64,000 nucleotides of DNA from an uncultured Treponema sp. (GTDB taxonomy: Bacteria > Spirochaetota > Spirochaetia > Treponematales > Treponemataceae): NCBI GenBank assembly GCA_946411505.1, contig CAMKEG010000001.1, forward strand, positions 682,001 through 746,000. The letters run 5' to 3'. The position numbers were made by a program, and so were the translations under genes. Below are positions 1 through 8,403 of the stretch, one piece after another. The notes beneath the pieces are model-generated. The model was not told the origin of the DNA. It did no database searches and saw only the letters and a list, made by a program, of their open reading frames with translations. Each line of letters starts with the position of its first letter. Position 1 is the first letter of the stretch.

Positions 1-2
1 GA

Positions 3-1199
3 ACTTTCCTTGAGACGTTCTTCCATTCGCTATACATTTTTGCCGTCTTGTCTTTTTCGCAATCGATTTTGGCCTACACAAATTCTTACATTTACACAAA
101 GGAAGAGGCCTTGAGGGAAAAGAAAAACGCAGTCCGAGCCTTCTTCCCGGCCATCGTCGCGGTCTTGGCCATAAACGCCTTTTCGGGATTCTTGTTTTTC
201 ATCGACGACGATTTTTCCATAACGAGGGGCCCGCTCTACGCGGCGGTTCCAATCGCGTGCGCGGCGCTCGCCTTGCAAAGCGTGGCGCAACTGGGCCGCT
301 ACGCGCAAAAGTTCACGAAGCAGCAAATCAAGGCCCTTTGCTTTTTCTATGAAACGTCGCTCGCCCTGCCCTTCGTCCAAGACTACCTTTGCCCGCAATT
401 CAGAATCGGCCCCTTTGTATACGTTTTCTTCACGACCGCGCTTTTGCTGACCTTGGAAACGCCCGACGACCAGGCGCTCATCGCGACAATCAGCGAGCTG
501 GAGGAGCTGCAGAGGGCCCTCAAGGTGAGCGTGGAAAAAAAGACGGCGGAGGCCTTGGAAAGGCGCGAAAGGCTCGAGCGGCTGACCTTTGAGATGATGT
601 ACGCCCTTTCCGAAACGATTGACGCCAAGGACCGCTACACAAGCGGACACTCCGCACGGGTGGCCCGCTACTCAAAAATGCTGGCCCAAAAAAAAGGCCT
701 GCCGCCGGAAAAATGCCAGCAAATATTCATGATGGGCCTGCTGCACGACATCGGAAAAGTCGGCGTTCCTACGGAAATCCTAAACAAGCCCGGCCGCCTT
801 ACAGACCAAGAATTCGCGCAAATCAAGGCGCATCCAGCCATCGGCTCATCCATATTGGAAAAAGTTTCCCTCCTGCCGGAACTTAGGACGGGAGCCCGCT
901 GGCACCACGAGCGCGTCGACGGACGCGGCTACCCGGACGGCCTTAGCGGAGAGCAAATTCCTCTTGAAGCAAAAATAATCGCAGTAGCCGACGCCTACGA
1001 CGCGATGACCTCTTGCAGAAGCTACAGGCAGCAGATGGAGCAAGCGGCCGTCCGAGAGCAAATCGAAAAAGGAATCGGAAGCCAATTCGACAAGGAAATC
1101 GCGGGCCTAATGATTGAATTGATAGACGAGGACAAGCGCTACATTCTGCACGAATACAAAAAAAGAAAAGAATCGCCAGACGAGGAGGCGGCCAATTGA
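3..1199 (+). CDS. HD-GYP domain c-di-GMP phosphodiesterase, membrane-anchored (5' end outside window)
   Basis: The reading frame is open to the left edge, so the true start lies upstream; an in-frame TTG at 48 is not convincing because hydrophobic sequence continues before it. The N-terminal part has several hydrophobic segments, then a charged coiled coil, then a C-terminal HD-GYP domain. The HD motif is seen in HDIGKVGVP and the signature in HHERVDGRGYP, so metal and c-di-GMP residues look intact. The family hydrolyses cyclic di-GMP to pGpG/GMP at the inner membrane face. It overlaps the next HD-GYP gene by four bases, so the pair is cotranscribed. The stimulus sensed by the membrane part cannot be told from sequence. 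Confidence 0.85.
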   Translation, partial: TFLETFFHSLYIFAVLSFSQSILAYTNSYIYTKEEALREKKNAVRAFFPAIVAVLAINAFSGFLFFIDDDFSITRGPLYAAVPIACAALALQSVAQLGRYAQKFTKQQIKALCFFYETSLALPFVQDYLCPQFRIGPFVYVFFTTALLLTLETPDDQALIATISELEELQRALKVSVEKKTAEALERRERLERLTFEMMYALSETIDAKDRYTSGHSARVARYSKMLAQKKGLPPEKCQQIFMMGLLHDIGKVGVPTEILNKPGRLTDQEFAQIKAHPAIGSSILEKVSLLPELRTGARWHHERVDGRGYPDGLSGEQIPLEAKIIAVADAYDAMTSCRSYRQQMEQAAVREQIEKGIGSQFDKEIAGLMIELIDEDKRYILHEYKKRKESPDEEAAN

Positions 1200-2518
1200 C
1201 GGGAAACCTTGCGTACAACATAAATTTTGAAGCCGCCGCCTTTTGCTTCATAGCGACCTTGTATTTTTACTTGCGCAAAAAATACTACAACACAAGCGTC
1301 GTCAACAACACGTTCAGGCGGCTGACGTTTTGCCAGCTGACGGCCATTTTCTTTGACGTGGCCGCCTCGATAACGATTTCATACCCGAAAACTTTTCCTG
1401 TCTGGCTTGACGTCGCGCTAAACACCTTATACTTCGCGGCCACGGCATACTTGTTCTACACACTGCATTTGTTCTTCCTTTCTTTCGGAATAAAGAAGAA
1501 AGTCGGAATGCCGCTTTTGCTGACGTCAAGGGGCGTCTTGGTCCTGTTCCTTTCGATGCTTTTTGTGAACGCGCCCACCGGAATATTTTTCAGCGTCAAG
1601 GACGGAGCCTACCTTCCGGGCGGACTTTACTACCTTTGCCTGGCCTTTCCAATCGCCTACATGTTCGCTTGCAGCGTGACGTTCGTCATAATAAAGAAAA
1701 GGGTCACAAAGCAAGTTTTCAGAGTCCTGCTGGCCCTTCTTCTTTTGACGGCGCTCGGCCCTATCCTGCAGTTCTTGTTTTTCCCGACGACGCTATTGAC
1801 GCATTTCTTTTCGCTTTTCAGCCTGATTCTATGCCTTTTTGTCCTTGTCTCGCCCGACTACGCGGAACTTACAAAAAAGCGCGCTGAATTGTTCGAGCTG
1901 CAGAAAAACCTTGAGTCTAAGGCCGCGCAGGAGTCGGACAAGGTTTACAAGCGCAGCAAGCAAAAGGAAATCCTCTTTGAGCAAATCATAGACGCGCTCG
2001 CCGAAACTATTGACGCCGGCGACTCCAAGCGGAGCGGCCATTCCGAAAACGTCGCGGAAACGTCAAGGCTAATAGCCTACAAAATGCTGCTGCCAAAAAA
2101 CGAAGTGCAAAAAATTTACTACGCGGCCATTTTGCACGACATCGGAATCATCGGAGTGCCGGAAAGCGTCACCGGCAAAAACGGCAAGTTCACGCAGGAA
2201 GACTTTGAGCAAATGAAAAAACATTGCGAAATCGGCGAGCGCATTTTGTCAACGATAAGCGAAATGCCCGAAATCTCAAAGATTGCGCGCAGCCACCACG
2301 AGCGCTACGACGGCAAGGGATACCCCGACGGACTTGAGGGAAAGCAAATTCCCTTGGCCGCGAGAATAATAGCCGTGGCCGACGCCTACGACGCGATGAT
2401 TCATGAAAGGAGCTATAAAAACATCATGACAAAGGCGGAGGCAAGGGAGGAGCTAAAAAAATGCTCCGGCCTTCAGTTTGACCCGCTGGTGGTCGCGGCC
2501 GCGCTGGAAGTCCTTTAG
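1196..2518 (+). CDS. HD-GYP domain c-di-GMP phosphodiesterase, multi-pass membrane sensor
   Basis: 440 residues. I take the TTG at 1196 as start because GGAGG at 1184-1188 sits seven bases before it, and it overlaps the upstream stop. About six to seven hydrophobic helices occupy the first 220 residues, followed by a coiled coil and an HD-GYP domain with HDIGIIGVP and HHERYDGKGYP. The organisation repeats the preceding gene (membrane sensor, linker, HD-GYP), so the two are probably paralogues sensing different cues. A diguanylate cyclase with a sugar-binding-like sensor is 2.5 kb downstream, so both arms of c-di-GMP turnover are encoded close together. The stop overlaps the convergent argR-like stop by four bases. 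Confidence 0.85.
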   Translation: MTGNLAYNINFEAAAFCFIATLYFYLRKKYYNTSVVNNTFRRLTFCQLTAIFFDVAASITISYPKTFPVWLDVALNTLYFAATAYLFYTLHLFFLSFGIKKKVGMPLLLTSRGVLVLFLSMLFVNAPTGIFFSVKDGAYLPGGLYYLCLAFPIAYMFACSVTFVIIKKRVTKQVFRVLLALLLLTALGPILQFLFFPTTLLTHFFSLFSLILCLFVLVSPDYAELTKKRAELFELQKNLESKAAQESDKVYKRSKQKEILFEQIIDALAETIDAGDSKRSGHSENVAETSRLIAYKMLLPKNEVQKIYYAAILHDIGIIGVPESVTGKNGKFTQEDFEQMKKHCEIGERILSTISEMPEISKIARSHHERYDGKGYPDGLEGKQIPLAARIIAVADAYDAMIHERSYKNIMTKAEAREELKKCSGLQFDPLVVAAALEVL

Positions 2519-2985
2519 TCCTCTATTTCCGGAATTTTTTCCTTTAGCTTGGCCATGAAGCTTTCGCCCGAAACGCCCTCGCGCAGGCAGGCGAACAAGC
2601 AGTTTTCGCCGGCCACAGTTCCAAGTATTTCGTCAAAGGCCAAGCAGTCAAGCGCGTTGCAAACAGGGCTGGCGTGGCCCGGAAAAGTTTTTATTACGAC
2701 GATGTTGCCCGACCATTCTATGCTGATGTAGCCGCGCAAAAAGTCCTGGGCAAAAAGGCGGTCGCTTTCCTGCCTCTCCTCCTCGGTGGGAAGCGTGTAG
2801 ACGTAGCCGTCGCGGCCGTCGGCGATTTTTCCGACCTTTAAAAGCTTGAGGTCTCGGGAAAGGGTCGCTTGGGTGACTTCAAAGCCCTCTTCGGTCAAAA
2901 GGTTCAAAAGCTTTTCCTGGCTTTCAATTTTATTGGCCTTTATAAGTTTTCTGATTGCCTTCAATCGGCCGCTTCTTTCTTTCAT
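2515..2985 (-). CDS. argR: ArgR/AhrC-family transcriptional regulator
   Basis: 156 residues, the normal ArgR length. Residues 1-70 form the winged helix-turn-helix (SQEKLLNLL ... TQATLSRDLK) and residues 85-156 the oligomerisation/arginine-binding domain. The usual GTxxGDD arginine-binding motif reads GTVAGEN here, so the conserved Asp pair is Glu-Asn; arginine binding may be weak or the effector changed. The start has AGGAA upstream and lies two bases after the stop of the XRE-cupin gene, so it is the third gene of an operon that starts at 4653. No arginine biosynthesis genes are nearby. Confidence 0.88.
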   Translation of the reverse strand: MKERSGRLKAIRKLIKANKIESQEKLLNLLTEEGFEVTQATLSRDLKLLKVGKIADGRDGYVYTLPTEEERQESDRLFAQDFLRGYISIEWSGNIVVIKTFPGHASPVCNALDCLAFDEILGTVAGENCLFACLREGVSGESFMAKLKEKIPEIED

Positions 2986-2987
2986 CT

Positions 2988-3605
2988 TTATTCCTGCTTG
3001 TTAAATCTTTGGCTGGGAGTGACGGTCCAAATGGCCCTCAACTCCATGTCGCCGTTGTTGACCAAAACGTGGGGAGCGCCGGCGCTGAATGAAATGCCGT
3101 CGCCTTCCTTTATTTGATAAACGTTGTTCTCGTAATGCAATTCCCCTTCCCCGCTAAGCACAAAGCCGGTCTCGCGGCCGATGTGGCCGTAGGAGCCGTT
3201 GTGGGTCTGGGACTTTGGCGGAATGGTAATCAAGTAAGACTCCATCGTGTGGCTTCCGTCGTCGCTGTTGGGGCGGGCTATTTCCTCATAGCGCACGCCG
3301 TCCTCCCTAACGCTGCGCCGAGCGTCGGAATGAATGATTTCAACGGGATGCTTTTTGCGGTATTCCTCAAACAAAAATTCCAAGTTTATGTCCAAGACTT
3401 CCGCCAGGGCCAACAAGGTGTCAATGGCGGGGCTTACCCGGTTTCGTTCGATTTGGGAGACAAGGCTTTCGCTCACGCCGGCGCGTTGGGCCACGACCTT
3501 CAAGGTGTAGCCCTTCCTTTCGCGGACCGAGCGCAATTTTTCGCCAAAATGATACGGGGCCTTTTCCCGAGTGTTTCGCGCGCTTTCATTTTGCGAAGCT
3601 GTCAT
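2988..3605 (-). CDS. XRE-family regulator with C-terminal cupin domain
   Basis: 205 residues: an N-terminal helix-turn-helix (residues about 20-75, containing GVSESLVSQIERNRVSP) and a C-terminal cupin sensor domain (about 110-200, with HIGRETGFVLSGEGEL and GDGISFSAGAPH). This architecture is that of PuuR/SinR-like small-molecule-responsive repressors, several of which control polyamine or amino-acid metabolism. The start overlaps the end of the upstream gene by 20 bases and is preceded by AAGGAG. Its cognate ligand is not evident; the polyamine transporter operon is about 8 kb away, which is only suggestive. Confidence 0.87.
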   Translation of the reverse strand: MTASQNESARNTREKAPYHFGEKLRSVRERKGYTLKVVAQRAGVSESLVSQIERNRVSPAIDTLLALAEVLDINLEFLFEEYRKKHPVEIIHSDARRSVREDGVRYEEIARPNSDDGSHTMESYLITIPPKSQTHNGSYGHIGRETGFVLSGEGELHYENNVYQIKEGDGISFSAGAPHVLVNNGDMELRAIWTVTPSQRFNKQE

Positions 3606-4653
3606 TTTTCTGTTTCTCCTTGTTGAATTTCATCACAAATTGAATGAAGTAGTCTTCCAATGTCTTTTGCGGCCCGGCGACCTTAAGCCTTGAGCGGGCG
3701 CGGGCGTTGTCGCGGCGAAGGGTGTACATCGAATAAAAGTCGCGGTAGTCCAAGCCGGCGTCGGTCTTTACGTGCGCGCCCAAAAATTTTGAAACCTCGT
3801 CGCGGCCGATGGCCTTGATTCCCTGGCCCCGCAAAATTTCGCGCAAGGCGTTTATTTGCTCGAATGAAATTCCAAAAAGGAATTCCTCCATCGCCTGGCT
3901 CACCATCGGGTCGCTCAAACGGTCCTTGATGAACTGGGTCCACATTTCGTCCATTTGCATGGAAATCAAGATTAGCTCGCTTGTGCCCATCATCGTTCCA
4001 AAGGCGGGGGCCAGCTTTCTGCGGGCGGTCCAAATGCTCTGCAAAACAGGCGCGATTTGTTCGATGGCCTCGTCGTTGCGGTGTTCCCACAAAAGCAAAA
4101 GGGACATGGCCATCTCGCGCCGCAAGTCAATGTCCACGCTCTTGTCGCGAATGCAGTTTAGGTAGACGTCCTCGGCCAAGAGGGAGAACATCATGGTGAC
4201 GGCCTCGTTGCGCAAGTCGTTGACTTTCTTTTCGTCCTCGCCAATGTTCTTGGCGATTTTTGAAAGCGACGAGAACGTGTGGATTTTTGCGATTAAAAAG
4301 CCCTTTCCCAGCGAAGCCTTTGACGGAAGCTGCAGGAGGGCGTCGCCTTCGTCCTGGTGCTGTATGAGGGAATCTATCAAGGAATTGGGAGTCCTCTCCC
4401 CTCCGGCCAAACGATGGCGCTCCAGCAAGGACGGAAAGCGCGCGATGCTTTTGGCAAGGTCGTTGAGGTCGTCGATGCGGGTCAAAAAAGTCTCAAAGCG
4501 CTCTGGATTGGCGTCGCGCAAATGCGGCAAAACAGCGTCAAACATGTCCTGCTGCTTTTGCGTGAAAACAATGATGCCGTCATCCTTTTCGGGAACGTCA
4601 TTGTTGTCGAAAAACGCGCTTATGTCTACATTTTCAAATTGATTCTCCACCAC
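3586..4653 (-). CDS. Conserved helical protein of unknown function
   Basis: 355 residues starting with GTG at 4653 (a second GTG follows at once). I do not recognise a named family. The protein is soluble, rich in Leu/Met/Glu and looks all-helical, with no signal peptide or membrane segment. It heads the three-gene operon with the XRE-cupin and ArgR-like regulators. There is no Shine-Dalgarno sequence; instead a TATTAT -10 hexamer ends six bases before the GTG, so the message may be leaderless. The end overlaps the next gene by 20 bases. Confidence 0.75.
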   Translation of the reverse strand: MVENQFENVDISAFFDNNDVPEKDDGIIVFTQKQQDMFDAVLPHLRDANPERFETFLTRIDDLNDLAKSIARFPSLLERHRLAGGERTPNSLIDSLIQHQDEGDALLQLPSKASLGKGFLIAKIHTFSSLSKIAKNIGEDEKKVNDLRNEAVTMMFSLLAEDVYLNCIRDKSVDIDLRREMAMSLLLLWEHRNDEAIEQIAPVLQSIWTARRKLAPAFGTMMGTSELILISMQMDEMWTQFIKDRLSDPMVSQAMEEFLFGISFEQINALREILRGQGIKAIGRDEVSKFLGAHVKTDAGLDYRDFYSMYTLRRDNARARSRLKVAGPQKTLEDYFIQFVMKFNKEKQKNDSFAK

Positions 4654-4659
4654 GGTTTA

Positions 4660-4688
4660 ATAATAGCGCATTTCTTAAATAAAATCAA
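4660..4688 (-). promoter_or_regulatory. Sigma70-type promoter for the 4653 operon
   Basis: On the minus strand TTGATT (4688-4683), a 17-nt spacer and TATTAT (4665-4660) lie directly before the GTG at 4653. Only six bases separate the -10 hexamer from the start codon, predicting transcription from about the GTG itself. Confidence 0.6.
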
Positions 4689-4725
4689 ATAAATTTGTGA
4701 AAAACCCGGGAAAAGCGGCTTTCAA

Positions 4726-4754
4726 TTGACTTTTCTTGCCTTCGGCGCTATTCT
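4726..4754 (+). promoter_or_regulatory. Sigma70-type promoter for the trpR-like gene
   Basis: TTGACT (4726-4731), a 17-nt spacer and TATTCT (4749-4754) are followed by only seven bases before the ATG at 4762. This predicts a leaderless transcript and argues against the alternative TTG start at 4726, which would lie inside the -35 hexamer. Confidence 0.65.
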
Positions 4755-4761
4755 GTTACTA

Positions 4762-5061
4762 ATGACAGAAACAACGGACGCGGCGGTCGAAGGCAGCTTC
4801 AACGAAATATGCAAGATTCTCTCGGAATGTTCCGACGAAAACGAGGCCAGGGATTTTTTGGCCTGCCTGTGCACGCCGGCGGAGCGCGCGGACTTCTCAA
4901 AGCGCTGGCTTAGCGTAAAGGAGCTTTACAAGGGAACTCCCCAGCGCGAAATCGCCAAAAAGTTCAACATGTCACTGTGCAAGATAACGCGAGGCTCCCG
5001 CGAGCTTAGAAAAGAGAACAGCGCCTTTAGAAAAATTCTGGAAAAAGAAAAAAAACTCTAG
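4762..5061 (+). CDS. TrpR/YerC-family transcriptional regulator
   Basis: 99 residues. The conserved TrpR core is clear: CTPAERADFSKRWLSVKELY followed by the helix-turn-helix around PQREIAKKFNMSLCKITRGS and RELRKENSAF. The spacing matches E. coli TrpR (108 residues) and the Gram-positive YerC/YecD proteins. I chose the ATG at 4762 over an upstream TTG because of promoter position. It has no ribosome-binding site, in line with a leaderless start. No trp genes are in the window, so whether it responds to tryptophan is open. It converges on the diguanylate cyclase gene, with stops overlapping by three bases. Confidence 0.85.
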   Translation: MTETTDAAVEGSFNEICKILSECSDENEARDFLACLCTPAERADFSKRWLSVKELYKGTPQREIAKKFNMSLCKITRGSRELRKENSAFRKILEKEKKL

Positions 5062-6995
5062 CGGCGGGCGTTTTTCTTTACGCGCTTTTCCTCGTACAAA
5101 AGCCCGTCCGCTTCCTTCAATATTTCTTCCAAATTGTCGAAATCCTTGCTGAAAGCCTTGCAGCCCAAGCTTATGGAAAGCTCAAAGCTCTCGTTGTGGA
5201 CGATGTTCCACGCCTTGCAAGCGGCGTCGATGTTTTCGCGGATGACGCTAAGGCGGGGCTCGCTCAACCCGGCGGCGATTATGACAAACTCGTCGCCGCC
5301 CAGACGGCCAACGATGTCCGACGCGCGGAAATTCTTCCTTAAAATTTCTGCCTCGGCCTTAATCGCGCGGTCGCCGGCGTCATGGCCGTAAGTGTCGTTG
5401 ATTCTTTTTAGGCCGTCCATGTCGCCAAAAATCACGACGCCGCCTTGGTTCAAGACGACGGCGATGTCAATCGTCTGCTGGCCCAATTCCATGAAGCCCC
5501 GACGGTTCAAAAGGCCGGTCAACTCGTCGGTCTTTGAAATCATGTTAAGGCGGGCGGTTCGTTCCTGCTGAATTTTCGCGGCCTTTTCCGCCTTGGAGCT
5601 TTCCCAAGCATCGCCCAAAAGCCTTGAGAAAGCCGCGCACATCATCGAGTAAACCAGGCCCTCGTAAGCGCCCTTCTTAAAGACAAGGTATCCGTATTGG
5701 TTTTCACATATGGAAATAATCCAAGTGATGAACAAGCCGGAGGAAAAGTCGATGGTTCCGGGCGGAATGATTGTCTCGCGCGGATTGAACAAAAGCGGGC
5801 TCTCGTTGACGTTCTGGACGTAGTCCCTCCGCTTGTCGTAGGAGGCCAACAAAAAAGCCTTGGACGGGATTTGCTCGTCCTCGCTCTTTTCCTTTACATA
5901 GACGGGGCTTTCGTAAACGCAGACGGCGGCGGCGTCAATGTCAAAGCGCTCGGCGAAGCCTTTGAACAATTTTCGGAACTTGGCCAAATTCAAGCGGGCC
6001 TGCTCCGAAGCCAAAAAGTCGTTCATGATGTAGAACTGCCGCTTTTTGTCCAGCCATTCCGTGGAAACGGAACGGCCGTCAAAGTTGAACTCGGCCGCCA
6101 CTCCGCCAAGGCTCTGGTCGCCAAGGCAAGGGCACGAAGACCGGAAGCGCGCCGAGGACGAAACGGAAGTTATGTCGGCCACGCGCTTTTTTTCAAAAAT
6201 GTTGAACAAGGACTCCGCCGCCTTTCTTCCCTGCTCAAAGACGTTCAGGTTTACGGTGGTGAGGGACGGATGGCACAGTTCCGCGCGGGGAACGTCGTCA
6301 AAGCCGGCGACGCAAACTTGCTGGGGCACTTGAATCTTATGCTTGGCGCAAAAATCCATCGCGGCGAAGGCCATGTCGTCGTTGAGGGCTATCACGGCGT
6401 CAAATTCAAAGCGGCCCTTGCGCTCCCAATAATCGTCAAGGCCTTTCATCGCGCTTTCGTAAGTGAAATTTCCGTCTATGACGCAAGCGTCGTCAAAGCG
6501 CCGGCCCTTGAGGGGCAGGTAGTCCGCGACTATGTTTGTCCTTTCGCAGGCCTCCGAGGATCCGGGAATTTTTCCGACCACGCAAAATTTCCGCCTGCCG
6601 TGGTTGACGATGAAATCGTCCAAGACTTCAACCAGGCCGGGCCGCGCGTCTGAAAGGACGCAGGGAAATCCGGGTATCCTCGCCCCCACGCTGACAAGCG
6701 GAAGTTCGGAAAAGCCCTTGACGTATTTTTCAAGCCTTTCCGGATCCGAATGGTTCCCCAAGACGGACGAACAGGCGACAAGGCCGTCAATGTTATGCTT
6801 GTTGCAAAGCTGGGCAAGGTACCTTTGGTGATAGTCAAAAGGCCTGTAGGAAAGGTCCAGCTCCCCGACTCCAAAAATAAAAAGGGAGGAATTCTTTTCC
6901 TCGCAAAAAGAGTACGTTCCGTCTATTATTTCCTTCACATAGTCCGAGTTGGTGTCGTTTATGAGAAGGCCTATTCTTTTGGAGCCAACGTTCAT
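5058..6995 (-). CDS. LacI-type ligand-binding sensor fused to GGDEF diguanylate cyclase
   Basis: 645 residues. Residues 1-300 resemble the periplasmic-binding-protein fold of LacI/GalR regulators (KRIGLLINDTNSDY; VCVAGFDDVPRAELCHPSLT) but there is no LacI DNA-binding helix-turn-helix and no signal peptide, so sensing is cytoplasmic. A middle region (about 310-460) may be GAF-like. The C-terminal GGDEF domain has an intact active site (GRLGGDEFVI) and an RxxD inhibitory site (RASD) at the usual distance. It should make c-di-GMP in response to a sugar-like ligand. The ATG at 6995 is preferred to that at 7001, because the -10 hexamer ends only two bases before the latter. Confidence 0.85.
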   Translation of the reverse strand: MNVGSKRIGLLINDTNSDYVKEIIDGTYSFCEEKNSSLFIFGVGELDLSYRPFDYHQRYLAQLCNKHNIDGLVACSSVLGNHSDPERLEKYVKGFSELPLVSVGARIPGFPCVLSDARPGLVEVLDDFIVNHGRRKFCVVGKIPGSSEACERTNIVADYLPLKGRRFDDACVIDGNFTYESAMKGLDDYWERKGRFEFDAVIALNDDMAFAAMDFCAKHKIQVPQQVCVAGFDDVPRAELCHPSLTTVNLNVFEQGRKAAESLFNIFEKKRVADITSVSSSARFRSSCPCLGDQSLGGVAAEFNFDGRSVSTEWLDKKRQFYIMNDFLASEQARLNLAKFRKLFKGFAERFDIDAAAVCVYESPVYVKEKSEDEQIPSKAFLLASYDKRRDYVQNVNESPLLFNPRETIIPPGTIDFSSGLFITWIISICENQYGYLVFKKGAYEGLVYSMMCAAFSRLLGDAWESSKAEKAAKIQQERTARLNMISKTDELTGLLNRRGFMELGQQTIDIAVVLNQGGVVIFGDMDGLKRINDTYGHDAGDRAIKAEAEILRKNFRASDIVGRLGGDEFVIIAAGLSEPRLSVIRENIDAACKAWNIVHNESFELSISLGCKAFSKDFDNLEEILKEADGLLYEEKRVKKNARR

Positions 6996-7003
6996 TTCCA
7001 TTA

Positions 7004-7032
7004 ATTGTATATCAAAAATAACACTTTGTAAA
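7004..7032 (-). promoter_or_regulatory. Sigma70-type promoter for the GGDEF gene
   Basis: On the minus strand TTTACA (7032-7027), a 17-nt spacer and TACAAT (7009-7004). Eight bases separate the -10 from the ATG at 6995, so the transcript is probably leaderless. It is back-to-back with the promoter at 7074-7102. Confidence 0.55.
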
Positions 7033-7073
7033 GAAATTATTTTAGCGCCGCCGCCTTACCCTGCCCGCCGCGG

Positions 7074-7102
7074 TTGCGGCGCTTTAAGGAGCGCGCTATA
7101 AT
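7074..7102 (+). promoter_or_regulatory. Promoter for the transglutaminase/TPR gene
   Basis: TTGCGG (7074-7079), 17-nt spacer, perfect TATAAT (7097-7102), then seven bases to the ATG at 7110. A leaderless start is predicted. Confidence 0.6.
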
Positions 7103-7109
7103 CTTTTTG

Positions 7110-8393
7110 ATGAAAAGAAAGACGCTCATTTTTTGCGCGGCTCTCGCGCTTTTTGGACATGCATTTTGCGGGCCCTTTGAGATACGCTTTGAGGCGGACA
7201 AGCGGCTTGACTCCTCAATTTTTGAGGCCAGGGAAATTTCCGCGGAGCCCTTCGCGCGCGCGGCGCTTTTGGCCGGAGGGTCAAGCGAAAAGGAAATCGA
7301 GGAGCGCATGGAAGAGCTGGATTCGCTTTGGGAAAAGCTGGACGCCCGGCTTGAGCCGATTGCCGGCGCGGAAGAAAGGGCCGACGCGATTTTGTTTTTC
7401 ATTCACGAAGAAATTCTTTCCAAATACAACTTTTACCAAACCCGCGTCGACGAGGCCCTTGAAAGCGGCGTTTACAACTGCGTTTCCTCCGCGATTCTTT
7501 TCATGTACTTCGCCAAGCGGGCGGCAATCCCCGTCTGCGCCTGCGAGACTCCCCGGCACGCCTTTTGCATGATTTTTGACGAAAACGGCGGCATTGACGT
7601 GGAGACGACAAACCCCTACGGAGTGAACCCGGGGAAAAAGCGCGGCCAGGACTTGGGCGGAGGAAAGAAGCAATGGATAACCGTTCCTGCCAAGGACTAC
7701 GCCGGCCGCCGGCAAGTTGACGACCGCCGCGTCATCGGAATGGTCTACAACAACTTGATTGTCCAGCTTCAAAAGAAAAAGCAAAACGCCCAAAGCGTCG
7801 GACTGGCGGTGGACGCCTACGAAGTCCAAGGCCGTTCAAACGCATCTAGGAACGACCTGGAAATTTGCGTCTTGAACGCGGCCGGCGACCTTTCCGCCGC
7901 GGGAAAGGAAGAGGAAGCGCTGGAGCTTGTCCTAAAGGCGCGGGAAACTTTCGGGCCGTCGCCCAATTGGGAAAAGAGGCTTAAAGTCAGCCGCCACAAT
8001 TTGGCCTTGGCCAATGTCAACCGCCTTCCATTTGAGGAAGCCCTGGAGGCCGTGGACAAGGACCGGGAAAGCTTGGGAGAGGAAAGCTTCGCGGAACTTA
8101 AGGAATACGCCTATTTGCTCAACGAGCAAAAGCTTTCAAAAAAAAGCGACTGGCCAGGCGCGCTCAAAATAATCAAAATGGGCCTTGAGGAATTTCCAAA
8201 AAGCCAAAAGCTTTTGCGCCACCAGTCAATCCTCATGCAAAACTACGCGATTGACTTTCACAACGAGGCCGCGGACTTGTACAACGCGGGCAAAACGGAG
8301 GAAGCCGTCGCGGCCGTCCGCCGGGGGCTTGAGGCCGTTCCCGGAAACAAAATCCTTTTGGGCGACCTTGAAAAAATGTCGCCCGCGCGATAA
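7110..8393 (+). CDS. Exported transglutaminase-like protein with TPR-type repeats
   Basis: 427 residues. The first 20 residues are a signal peptide (KRKTLIFCAALALFGHAFC); the Cys near its end could be a relaxed spirochaetal lipobox. Residues about 90-200 resemble the transglutaminase-like cysteine protease fold: YNCVSSAILFMYF supplies the Cys, PRHAFCMIF the His and IDVETTNPYG the Asp. The C-terminal half is helical with TPR-like periodicity. The substrate is unknown; related exported proteins act on peptides or cell-wall material. The start is fixed by the promoter seven bases upstream; an in-frame non-ATG start at 7074 would fall in the -35 hexamer. Confidence 0.7.
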   Translation: MKRKTLIFCAALALFGHAFCGPFEIRFEADKRLDSSIFEAREISAEPFARAALLAGGSSEKEIEERMEELDSLWEKLDARLEPIAGAEERADAILFFIHEEILSKYNFYQTRVDEALESGVYNCVSSAILFMYFAKRAAIPVCACETPRHAFCMIFDENGGIDVETTNPYGVNPGKKRGQDLGGGKKQWITVPAKDYAGRRQVDDRRVIGMVYNNLIVQLQKKKQNAQSVGLAVDAYEVQGRSNASRNDLEICVLNAAGDLSAAGKEEEALELVLKARETFGPSPNWEKRLKVSRHNLALANVNRLPFEEALEAVDKDRESLGEESFAELKEYAYLLNEQKLSKKSDWPGALKIIKMGLEEFPKSQKLLRHQSILMQNYAIDFHNEAADLYNAGKTEEAVAAVRRGLEAVPGNKILLGDLEKMSPAR

Positions 8394-8403
8394 TATTCAA
8401 GCC

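Noticed and set aside
4750..4770. TrpR operator-like palindrome CTGTTACTAATGACAG at the trpR-like start
   Set aside because: Only the four outer bases pair; it does not match the CTAGTT-type operator well enough to call.
5697..6653. Long plus-strand frame opposite the GGDEF gene
   Set aside because: Antisense shadow of a conserved sensor domain; composition only.
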